Origin: CAXTKD01 sp964244885
GTDB taxonomy: Bacteria > Pseudomonadota > Alphaproteobacteria > Sphingomonadales > Sphingomonadaceae
Assembly (NCBI GenBank): GCA_964244885.1
Contig: CAXTKD010000006.1
Span: 101,424-165,423, forward strand
Length of the DNA: 64,000 nucleotides
Direction of reading: 5' to 3'
The notes below the pieces were generated by a model. It saw nothing but the letters and a program-made list of their open reading frames with translations, was not told the origin of the DNA and did no database searches. The position numbers and the translations under genes were made by a program. Below are positions 44,359 to 52,234 of this stretch, piece after piece; positions within the stretch are counted from its first letter, which is position 1, and every line of letters begins with the position of its first letter.

Positions 44359-45368
44359 TAAAAAAGCTGCGGGTCTTCATCGGATTTTTTTGCCCCCCGG
44401 CCGTAGGTCTTTCGCTTATGCTTTTTTGCTGCTTCCAATCCGACAGAGCCGCTTTCCTCAATCAGAATTTGAATTAGCTCGTCTTTCGTCGGATACTTTC
44501 CTCTTCCGACCAAGAGCAGTGGCTCATATGGTTTAGCTGAGTTGATATTGCGCTCGGCATAATCGAGATACGTTTGAGCGATATCAATGCCGATCCAACG
44601 ACGTCCCATGCTTTTTGCAACAACGCACGTCGTCCCTGTCCCAACAAAGGGATCTAAAACTATCTCGCCCGAAAAATCGTGATATGAACCAAAAGTATAT
44701 AATTTCATTAGTCGTGCTGGGAGTTTAACCGGGAATGGGGCCGGGTGGCCTTCTTCTCTCTTAACATCCTCAGGGTAGATGAACCAAACCTGTTGTGTTA
44801 GATCCAGCCACTCGGTCCGTGTGAGCTTGTTGGCTTCTTTCACCGCTGGATCAAATTTCGGTGGCTTTCCTCCCTTTACGTAGACATTTACGAATTCAAT
44901 CGTATTATTCTCTAAAATATTGCCAGGGAATGGGTAGCTGCCGAACATTAGTTTCGAGGTCTGCTTTTGCCAAATAAATACACTAAAACGCTCTAAATCA
45001 GTTTTAGTTATAATTTGATTGTCTAGATCGAACGCAATATTCTTGACGTGTCTTGTGTGTTGCTCGACGATTGCCTTAGGTACAGGCATGATTGGCGAAT
45101 TGATACACAGTTTGCCGTTAGGCCGCAGAACACGTTCACACTCACGCCAGACTGAGGTCATATCAGCGAGATATTCGTCATAAGTCGGCCAAGTATCAGC
45201 CTGATCTTCGTATTCCACAGCCGTCCAGTAGGGTGGTGAGGTGACGATGAGATCAACGAAATTTGACGGCCAATCAGCCATGACGCGCGCCGCGTGTCCG
45301 CAATGAAGTCGATTTACTAAATCAGACGGCGAGAGGCGGTCATCATATATGCGCGCTTTGGTAGCCAC
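44358..45368 (-). CDS. Site-specific DNA methyltransferase (beta class) of the restriction-modification pair
   Basis: A 336-aa amino-methyltransferase. The catalytic TSPPY motif is at 43-47, and the S-adenosylmethionine motif DPFVGTGTT at 239-247. The order catalytic then SAM is the beta class, and SPPY is commoner in N4-cytosine enzymes, although N6-adenine is possible. The start is taken as GTG 45368 with GAGG six bases upstream. Low GC, as in its nuclease partner, with which it overlaps by 1 nt. It protects the host from that nuclease. Confidence 0.82.
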   Translation of the reverse strand: MATKARIYDDRLSPSDLVNRLHCGHAARVMADWPSNFVDLIVTSPPYWTAVEYEDQADTWPTYDEYLADMTSVWRECERVLRPNGKLCINSPIMPVPKAIVEQHTRHVKNIAFDLDNQIITKTDLERFSVFIWQKQTSKLMFGSYPFPGNILENNTIEFVNVYVKGGKPPKFDPAVKEANKLTRTEWLDLTQQVWFIYPEDVKREEGHPAPFPVKLPARLMKLYTFGSYHDFSGEIVLDPFVGTGTTCVVAKSMGRRWIGIDIAQTYLDYAERNINSAKPYEPLLLVGRGKYPTKDELIQILIEESGSVGLEAAKKHKRKTYGRGAKKSDEDPQLF

Positions 45369-45433
45369 GGAATCCTCGAATCTTCCATGGATGGTAGGTC
45401 GCGAAGAGATTCTCGCAAAGCGGAAAGTCGGAT

Positions 45434-46807
45434 TTACGCAGCCCGCCTCTCCCGCTCCGCCATCTCCATCTTCAGCTCCTCCGCCAACAAAAACGCCAAC
45501 TCCAAACTCTGGCTCGCGTTCAGCCGTGGATCGCAGTGCGTGTGATAGCGGTCCGCCAGCCCCTCGTCGGTGATCGCCGCGGCCCCACCGGTGCATTCCG
45601 TCACGTTCCGCCCGGTCATCTCGGCGTGGATGCCGCCGGCGTGGGTGCCTTCGGCGCGGTGGACGGCGAAGACGGCGCGGACTTCGGCGAGGATGCGGTC
45701 GAAAGGCCTCGTCTTGTAGCCGTTGGCGGCCTTGACGGTGTTGCCGTGCATCGGGTCGCAGCTCCAGACGACGGTGCGGCCCTCGCGCTCGACGGCGCGG
45801 ATGAGGCGGGGGAGGCTGGCCTCCACCTTGTCATGGCCGAAGCGGGTGATGAGGGTGAGGCGGCCGGGGGCGTTCGCGGGGTTGAGCGTGTCGATCAGGC
45901 GGAGGAGGCCGTCGGGCTCGGTCGTCGGGCCGACCTTGAGGCCCAAGGGGTTGCCGACGCCGCGCAGGAACTCGATGTGGGCGCTGCCCTCGAACCGGGT
46001 GCGGTCGCCGATCCACAGGAAGTGCGCGCTCGTGTCGTACCACTGGCCGGTCAGGCTGTCCTCTCGCGTCATCGCCTGCTCGTAGCCGAGCAGAAGCGCC
46101 TCGTGGCTGGTGTAGAAATCGGTGCCCTTCAGTTGCGGCACGGTGTCCGGGCTGATGCCGCAGGCGGCCATGAAGGCGAGCGCGTCGCCGATGCGCTCGG
46201 CGACCTGGCTGTAGCGCTCGGCGAGCGGGCCGCTCGTCACGAAGTCGAGGTTCCACTGGTGGACCTGCTGGAGGTTGGCATAGCCGCCCGAGGCGAAGGC
46301 GCGCAGCAGGTTGAGGGTGGAGGCGGACTGCATGTAGCCGCGCAGCAGGCGCGCGGGGTCGGGCTCGCGGGCTTGCGCGGTGAACGCCTGGTCGTTGACG
46401 GTGTCGCCGCGGTAGCTCGGCAAGGAGATGCCGCCCTGCTCCTCGAAGTCGCCCGAGCGCGGCTTGGCGAACTGGCCCGCCATGCGGCCGACCTTCAGCA
46501 CCGGCATCTTCGAGCCGTAGGTGAGGACGACCGCCATCTGGAGGAGGACGCGGAAGGTGTCGCGGATGTTGTTGGGGTGGAACTCGGCGAAGCTCTCGGC
46601 GCAGTCGCCGCCCTGGAGGAGGAAGGCGCGGCCGGCGGCGACCTCGGCGAGCTGCGCGGTGAGGTCGCGCGCCTCGCCCGCGAAGACGAGGGGGGGATAG
46701 GATTTGAGCTGCGCCTCGACGTCCGCGAGCGCGGCGGCGTCGGCGTAGGTCGGGAGCTGGCGGGCTTCGTGGCTGCGCCAGCTGTTCGGGGTCCAGGCGT
46801 TGGTCAT
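45434..46807 (-). CDS. aroG: Class II 3-deoxy-D-arabino-heptulosonate 7-phosphate synthase
   Basis: A 457-aa class II DAHP synthase, the first enzyme of the shikimate pathway, joining phosphoenolpyruvate and erythrose-4-phosphate. Hallmarks: LLQGGDCAESF, KVGRMAGQFAKPRS, GISLPSYRGD, VVWSCDPMHGNT and THAGGIHAEMTGRNVTECTGG. ATG 46807 begins MTNAWTPNSWRSHEARQLP. High native GC. It sits between acquired genes: the restriction-modification pair starts 65 bp downstream and the terminase remnant lies upstream. Confidence 0.95.
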   Translation of the reverse strand: MTNAWTPNSWRSHEARQLPTYADAAALADVEAQLKSYPPLVFAGEARDLTAQLAEVAAGRAFLLQGGDCAESFAEFHPNNIRDTFRVLLQMAVVLTYGSKMPVLKVGRMAGQFAKPRSGDFEEQGGISLPSYRGDTVNDQAFTAQAREPDPARLLRGYMQSASTLNLLRAFASGGYANLQQVHQWNLDFVTSGPLAERYSQVAERIGDALAFMAACGISPDTVPQLKGTDFYTSHEALLLGYEQAMTREDSLTGQWYDTSAHFLWIGDRTRFEGSAHIEFLRGVGNPLGLKVGPTTEPDGLLRLIDTLNPANAPGRLTLITRFGHDKVEASLPRLIRAVEREGRTVVWSCDPMHGNTVKAANGYKTRPFDRILAEVRAVFAVHRAEGTHAGGIHAEMTGRNVTECTGGAAAITDEGLADRYHTHCDPRLNASQSLELAFLLAEELKMEMAERERRAA

Positions 46808-46931
46808 GACGCGGGTGTGATTGCGCGGAAACCGCGTCTCGCGCAAGAAACTGTTGGTTTGCGGCGGCCAAGCCATTGCCGAAGCGGGCGGTTCGTGTTC
46901 TCCTCGCGTCGCCAAGTGATCTGGGGAGGTC

Positions 46932-47033
46932 ATGATGCCGACGTTCGACAGGGTGATGCACAAATCGTGCTGCGTGGTGGCGCTCGCGATCGGCGTCTAC
47001 TTCGTCTGCGACATCCTGAGCAGGCTGATCTAG
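46932..47033 (+). CDS. Small single-span membrane protein, 33 aa
   Basis: MMPTFDRVMHKSCCVV... then a hydrophobic helix (VVALAIGVYFVCDILSRLI). A strong GGGGAGG lies three bases before the first ATG (about six before the second, 46935). Divergent from the DAHP synthase gene. Too short for standard gene callers, but the ribosome site and membrane span support translation. Function unknown. Confidence 0.5.
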   Translation: MMPTFDRVMHKSCCVVALAIGVYFVCDILSRLI

Positions 47034-47042
47034 GCTCAGACC

Positions 47043-47669
47043 CCGAAAGGACGCCGCCCGCGCGGAAGGTGGCAGCGAGAAGCCCGGCGCTGGAGTGGGC
47101 TCCACTCTGCACCCGCACCGTCATCGGCGTCGACCCACCGGCCGGCGACGGCGCCTGCGGCATCATCGCCAGCGCGCGTGACGCGGCGGGAACCGCCTAC
47201 GTCCTCGCCGACCACAGCGTCACCGCCCGCACCCCGAAGGGTGGGCCAGGGCCGTCGCCGCCGCGGCCGCCGCCGCCGCCGAGGCCCACGGCGCAACCCT
47301 TATCGTCGCCGAAGCCAACCAAGGCGGCAAAATGGTCGAATCCGTCCTCCGTGCCGCCCAGATCCTCCCCGGCCACGGGGAGGGGGACCGCGCGCAGCGC
47401 GGTGGAGGGGTGTCGGTGCGCGTCAAACTCACCCACGCCACCCGAGGCACAAGCGCCCGCGCCGACCCGATCGCCACGCTGTTCGAGGCGGGCCGGGTGC
47501 GGCGGGGCGGTTCAAGGAGCTGGAGGCCGAGCTGTGCGGACTGATCGGGGGTAGGGGGTATGAAGGGCCGGGGACGAGCCCGGACCGCGCGGATGCGATG
47601 GTGGGGGCGCCGACGGAGTTGATGTTGGGGGCGGGGGAGAGGCGGGTTGGGTTCGGGTGGTTTAGCTAA
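47043..47669 (+). pseudogene. Remnant of phage/GTA large terminase C-terminal (RuvC-like nuclease) domain
   Basis: Three frames together spell the C-terminus of a sphingomonad GTA/phage terminase: RTVIGVDPPAGDGACGIIAS, then EGWARAVAAAAAAHG.. LIVAEANQGGKMVESVLRAAQ, then GRFKELEAELCGLI and GPGTSPDRADAMV. Single-base deletions are needed near 47233 and 47503. Between them a palindromic segment of about 45 nt (about 47367-47411) is inserted in frame. The N-terminal ATPase domain is missing. This is a decayed packaging gene; the first residues may be an older fusion point. Confidence 0.65.
47367..47411. repeat. Palindromic element inserted in the terminase remnant
   Basis: The segment CCCCGGCCACGGGGAGGGGG...CGCGCAGCGCGG.. 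has nested palindromes: CCCCGGCCACGGGG, CCGCGC/GCGCGG. Removing it rejoins LPVRV of the terminase reading in frame, so its length is a multiple of three. It resembles the common sphingomonad repeat with CCCCTCC/GGAGGGG arms. Confidence 0.5.
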
Positions 47670-47755
47670 ACGATGGTCGCGAATGGATCTAATCGACATT
47701 GCAATCGCGCAAGGTTGGTGGTGCAATCGTGTGACGGGGAATGGGGGAGCATCGA

Positions 47756-49527
47756 ATGTCCGCGATCAGCGTAAGGTCCACGAACTTAGAGAACTATGTC
47801 ATCAGCGATATCGGTGTTCGTTACAACGCAGCTTACACTAGAGTTCTTCGATACTTCGTCGATGTCCGACATAAGACGCTAAATCTGCACAAGGAAGTAA
47901 GTGCACCGGAAGTTTTCATCCTTGAGAGCAAGCTTACAGCGTTGGTCGATGCATGGGATGAGAAATACGCTCAATATCAAACGAAACGCCGCCTTGAATC
48001 GAGCAAGGATGAGGCCGACGACTTAACCGACGAGGCCGAAATTCGCTTGGAATCCCTGGACCGGATTCTTGCTCATACCCTTAAAGTAAATGATGCAGTC
48101 GATTGGGATGCGCTGAAGGATCGCACTCTTCCGCCTGAGTCAGCGGCATTTTTGGTAAAGAAATTTCCCCAGCCGGAGCCGCGCTTCTCCCCTGCGCCGA
48201 CGCCCCAATATGCCGAGCCCGCAATATCATTTCTGGATTTAATATTCGGTCGCAAGGCCAAGAAAATTAAGGCGGCGGAAGAGGCGCATGAGGCGGCTGT
48301 TGCGAACTGGCGCGTGTCCGAGAGTTCTCGACGTGAGCAGCATGAAATCCTTGTCTCGGCGTGGACTAAAAATCGCGATATTTTTACAGCCGAGCAAGAG
48401 ATCGAGAAGTCTCAGCATCTTGCTCAGCAGGATATACAACGGCGAGAATTTCTGGACGTCCAAGCCAGTAGAAATGCGAAGGTCGATCAGCTTCATGCGG
48501 CTTTGGAGCGAGGCGAGCCCGAGGCGGTCATAGAGCACGCCTCAATGGTGCTCGATGCATCAGACTATGACGGCCTTTTCGAGAAATCGACCCTTCTCCA
48601 GTACCATCCCGACGCAAAACTGTTGAAGGTCGCCTACGATCTTCCATGCCCGGACGATCTGCCAACGCTCAAGTCTGTGAAGTTTGTAAGATCGACGGGA
48701 GAACTCAAGGAGACTCACATTTCGGATCGTGAGAAGCGCGCCAACTTTGAATCGGTTACATACCAAATCGCACTTCGAACGCTCCACGAGCTTTTCGAGG
48801 CCGACGAGCACGGGAACCTCTCAAAAATTCTGTTCAACGGCTACGTGAATTTCATCGACAAAAGCACCGGGCGCGAGGCCCGATCATGTCTATTGTCGGT
48901 GGTCGCGGAGAAGTCTGCTTTCGAACAAATCGACCTCGCACGCGTCGATCCCAAAACTTGCTTCAAGAGTCTCAAAGGAGTGTCGGCTGCAACTCTCGCT
49001 TCCTTAACTCCTATCCCGCCGGTCATTGAAATGGATCGTGAAGATCGCCGCTTTGTAGATGCCCGGGACGTAGGCTCCGGTTTGAGTGCAGACACTAACC
49101 TTGCTTCAATGTCTTGGGAAGATTCGAACATCTCGTGCGAGAGTTATTTGAGAAGGAGTTCGCATCTCGCGGCGGGGAAGTGAAGATCACCCAGGCGAGT
49201 TCAGACGGCGGCGTCGATGCTGTGGCGTTCGATCCCGATCCCATCACAGGCGGAAAGATCGTTATACAGGCCAAGCGGTATACGCGGACGGTCGGCCTTT
49301 CGGCCGTTCGCGATCTTTATGGCACCCTCATGAACGAGGGTGCGTCAAAAGGCATTCTGGTGACGACTGCGGACTACGGCCCGGACGCCTATCAATTCGC
49401 GAGCGGCAAGCCGCTTACTCTTATGAACGGAGCGAACCTTCTTCATCTGTTGGAGCGGCATGGATATCGAGCAAAGATCGATATTCGTGAGGCTCGACTG
49501 ACAGGGAAAATAGAAGAGAACGCTTAG
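47756..49527 (+). pseudogene. Mrr-type restriction endonuclease, split by one-base frameshift
   Basis: The first frame (47756-49183, 475 aa) has an N-terminal helical region, a long coiled-coil-like stretch (about 180-260) and ends out of frame after SWED. The second frame (about 49114-49527) begins FEHLVRELFEKEF and carries the Mrr_cat domain with SSDGGVDAVAF (catalytic Asp) and IVIQAKRYTR (Gln-x-Lys). One missing T near 49123 explains the split. Mrr enzymes cut modified DNA. With the base restored it would be about 590 aa. GC is lower than its neighbours. RBS GGGGAG favours ATG 47756 over 47741. Confidence 0.75.
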
Positions 49528-49646
49528 CTTCGACCGTCCTTTAGTCTGCTGATCACTTCGCGCGCAGCCTTGAGTCGGCCTGCCTCTATGTCCCGATCAC
49601 CCATGGCGAGCAATCGGAGCAGAGCCTCAGCCGAGGATTTGGAACA
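49524..49646 (-). pseudogene. Possible antitoxin C-terminal relic downstream of PemK-like toxin
   Basis: The frame reading SAEALLRLLAMGDRDIEAGRLKAAREVISRLK, ending at 49524, resembles the C-terminus of Phd/RelB-type antitoxins, which often have a GxxDIxxGR..P..EV pattern. It has an internal ATG at 49604 but no good ribosome site. It may be a leftover of a second antitoxin. Weak evidence. Confidence 0.25.
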
Positions 49647-49977
49647 GGGCGTTTCGTAACGCTTCACGGTCGACCTCCGGCAATGCGCCCAGACGTCGAA
49701 TGACCAGCGACTGCTCCAAGGTCGCGAGTAGCGGCTTGATCGCGGAGGGCTTGAGTAGGCCTGCCGCCTGCCAGTCGAGCACCGGCACATCGCTCGGCCG
49801 CGCATCGGCCCGCAACTGGCTCGTCACCGGCATAAGGACGACGTCGGGCTGCGCTTCGTTATACCGCCGCCCGCTCACCACGACGGCGGGGCGGCGCTTA
49901 CTCGCGGAATGATCAGTGAAGGGAAAGGGGACGAGGAGGATGTCCCCGAAGGCGAGCGCTTCGGCCTCAGAGGGCAT
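49627..49977 (-). CDS. PemK/MazF-family endoribonuclease toxin
   Basis: A 116-aa protein with the MazF/PemK fold signature: GDILLVPFPFTDHSASKRRPAVVVSG at the N-terminus, VVLMPVTSQL, and SAIKPLLATLEQSLVIRRLGAL near the C-terminus. The family cleaves mRNA at short sequences. It overlaps the upstream antitoxin by 11 nt, the usual order of a toxin-antitoxin pair. Confidence 0.85.
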   Translation of the reverse strand: MPSEAEALAFGDILLVPFPFTDHSASKRRPAVVVSGRRYNEAQPDVVLMPVTSQLRADARPSDVPVLDWQAAGLLKPSAIKPLLATLEQSLVIRRLGALPEVDREALRNALFQILG

Positions 49978-50185
49978 CGTAAGCGTCGTCCTCCGGGTTG
50001 TCCCAAACCTTGGCGAAGGCGGGGGCGCTGGCGTCGCGTGTCGCGCTCCGAAGCGCGGCGTCTGACGCGCGCTGGCCGATGAAGTCGACGAAGTCCTCCA
50101 CCTCCGCCACGCGCTCGCGTGGCAATGCGCCGATCTTGCGGATCAGCGCGTCGGACACAGGTCGAGGCTCGTGGGCAGTAGCCAT
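49967..50185 (-). CDS. Antitoxin of the PemK pair (DUF2281-like)
   Basis: A 72-aa protein starting MATAHEPRPVSDALIRKIGALPRER, with the VEDFVDFIGQR segment that marks DUF2281-type antitoxins, and an acidic C-terminus (NPEDDAYDAL). It probably binds the toxin through the acidic tail. No DNA-binding domain is clear. ATG 50185 is the first in frame after the rpoD remnant and repeat. Confidence 0.7.
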   Translation of the reverse strand: MATAHEPRPVSDALIRKIGALPRERVAEVEDFVDFIGQRASDAALRSATRDASAPAFAKVWDNPEDDAYDAL

Positions 50186-50232
50186 TTTGGCAATGTAACG
50201 CGCGGCGCCACGTTTTGCCAGAAGGCAGGGAA

Positions 50233-50295
50233 GGCCGCGGGCAAAGCCCGCGGCGTCGGTCGTGTCGAGGCACTGACGCGCCTCGCGCGCCGGCC
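50233..50295 (+). repeat. REP-like palindromic repeat, copy 1 (direct)
   Basis: About 62 bp containing GCGGGCAAAGCCCGC (a 6-bp stem with AAA loop), GTCGGTCG, GACGCGCCTCGCGCGCCGGCC. Two further copies: 54731-54790 in the same orientation beside the intact rpoD, and 51033-51097 inverted. Confidence 0.75.
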
Positions 50296-50312
50296 GGATC
50301 TGCGGCGAGTCG

Positions 50313-50353
50313 GCCGCTAACGACGATTGCTGCGCAATCCTCGGCTTAGCGGC
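50313..50353. repeat. Nested hairpin beside the rpoD fragment
   Basis: GCCGCTAA (50313-) pairs with TTAGCGGC (to 50353), and inside it GATTGC-TGC-GCAATC forms a second stem. It lies between the REP-like repeat and the stop of the rpoD fragment and is not present at the intact rpoD. Confidence 0.5.
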
Positions 50354-50366
50354 GCGCCGCCTTTGC

Positions 50367-50959
<593 letters not shown>

Positions 50960-50986
50960 AGGCGGAAGCCGCACCGCGGCAGCGGA

Positions 50987-51010
50987 GCGAGCGCGTAGCG
51001 CTCGCCTGCT
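50987..51010. repeat. Palindrome at the left island junction
   Basis: GCGAGCGC-GTA-GCGCTCGC is a perfect 8-bp inverted repeat just beyond the point where rpoD homology stops. The 239-bp stretch from here to the methyltransferase also holds the inverted REP copy and no gene. Confidence 0.55.
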
Positions 51011-51032
51011 GGCGCGGAGACGGCGAACGCCC

Positions 51033-51097
51033 GGCCGGCGGGGCGCGAGGCCTCAGCCGAGCGAACCCGACCGACGAGCGCGGGCTTTGCCCGCGCC
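51033..51097 (-). repeat. REP-like palindromic repeat, copy 2 (inverted)
   Basis: The reverse complement of the element at 54731-54790, with the GCGCGGGC-TTT-GCCCGCGC stem near 51080-51097 and the shared ACCCGACCGACG and GGCCGGCG blocks. It lies just upstream of the methyltransferase gene. Confidence 0.65.
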
Positions 51098-51198
51098 CTT
51101 CACTGGCTTAAATTTCCCCTGAGCTGCTTTAACGCTGCGGCTCGCTTTGCGGCAGGTGATTAGGCTAGGCTGATATCTCCTAACCATCGAGAGTTCCA

Positions 51199-52206
51199 AT
51201 GGCCCGGCCGTATCTCATTTCTGACCTTCAAGTGATCGAAACCGCACCTGATCAGACGCGGCCGATCACCAAGGCCAACGAAGCCATGCACCCCAAGGTC
51301 ATGTCGGAATCGGCTTTCACTTCCAAACGGCTTCAAAGCGCGGCCTACTATTCAGACGATACGGCCCTTGTTCTGCACATGGATGTACGAGAGGGGCTAA
51401 AAGTGCTCGCCGATTGCGGCGTCGAGGTAAACTGTATCGTAACCTCACCGCCCTTTTACGGGCAGAGGGACTATGAGGTGGATCGTCAGATTGGCCTCGA
51501 AGGCCATCCTTCTGAGTTCATCTCAAGCCTGGCCGACGTGTTCGAAGCAGCCGGATCGGTCCTAGCCGACAACGGCAGCCTTTGGGTGAACATTGGCGAT
51601 ACATATTGGAGCGGCAAAGGCGAACATCGGAGCGGGGAGTCTAAGCAATCTGCCCGTCGCTTCGGAATTCGACCCCAAGATAAAAAGGGCGATGGGAAGT
51701 GGTGCATCCCAAAGCAACTGCTGCTGATCCCCCATCGCCTTGCGATCGAGCTTCAGGATCGTGGATGGCTTGTCCGCAATGATAATGTTTGGGTAAAGCC
51801 CAACCCTACCCCCGACCAAGTTAGGGATAGGTGCTCAATGTCACACGAATACGTGTTCCACTTTGTTAAACAACGTTGGTACTATTTCGATAAGAACGCA
51901 GTGGGCCGAACAACGGACAGCGGAACGGTTCTCCCACCTTTCGACACTTGGGAAATACAACCAGTTCGGGGGCAAAGTGGTAGGCATAAGGCCCGCTTCT
52001 CGGAAGAGCTTGTCCGCATTCCGATACTTACGACCACCCCGCCTCGCGGAGTAGTACTTGATCCCTTTGCAGGGAGTGGAACATCATTGGTATTCGCGCG
52101 AAAGCATGGATTCCGGGTCATAGGTATTGATGCGAAGAAGGAGTATTGCGACCTCATGGTCAAGCAACTTGAGACCTTGGTCGACGAAGACGCCGATCAA
52201 GAGTAA
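51199..52206 (+). CDS. DNA methyltransferase of the methyltransferase-ATPase-HNH operon
   Basis: A 335-aa beta-class methyltransferase: catalytic TSPPFYGQRDY (SPPF at 83-86), then KPNPTPDQVRDR and the SAM-binding DPFAGSGTS (288-296). SPPF suggests N4-cytosine or N6-adenine. The closest resemblance is to site-specific type II enzymes. GC about 50%, unlike core genes. ATG 51199 with AGAG upstream; MHPKVMSESAF is an alternative. The ATPase gene follows after 28 bp. Probably marks self DNA for the nuclease module. Confidence 0.85.
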   Translation: MARPYLISDLQVIETAPDQTRPITKANEAMHPKVMSESAFTSKRLQSAAYYSDDTALVLHMDVREGLKVLADCGVEVNCIVTSPPFYGQRDYEVDRQIGLEGHPSEFISSLADVFEAAGSVLADNGSLWVNIGDTYWSGKGEHRSGESKQSARRFGIRPQDKKGDGKWCIPKQLLLIPHRLAIELQDRGWLVRNDNVWVKPNPTPDQVRDRCSMSHEYVFHFVKQRWYYFDKNAVGRTTDSGTVLPPFDTWEIQPVRGQSGRHKARFSEELVRIPILTTTPPRGVVLDPFAGSGTSLVFARKHGFRVIGIDAKKEYCDLMVKQLETLVDEDADQE

Positions 52207-52234
52207 CCATAATACGATCGGGGAGCTGGACTAA

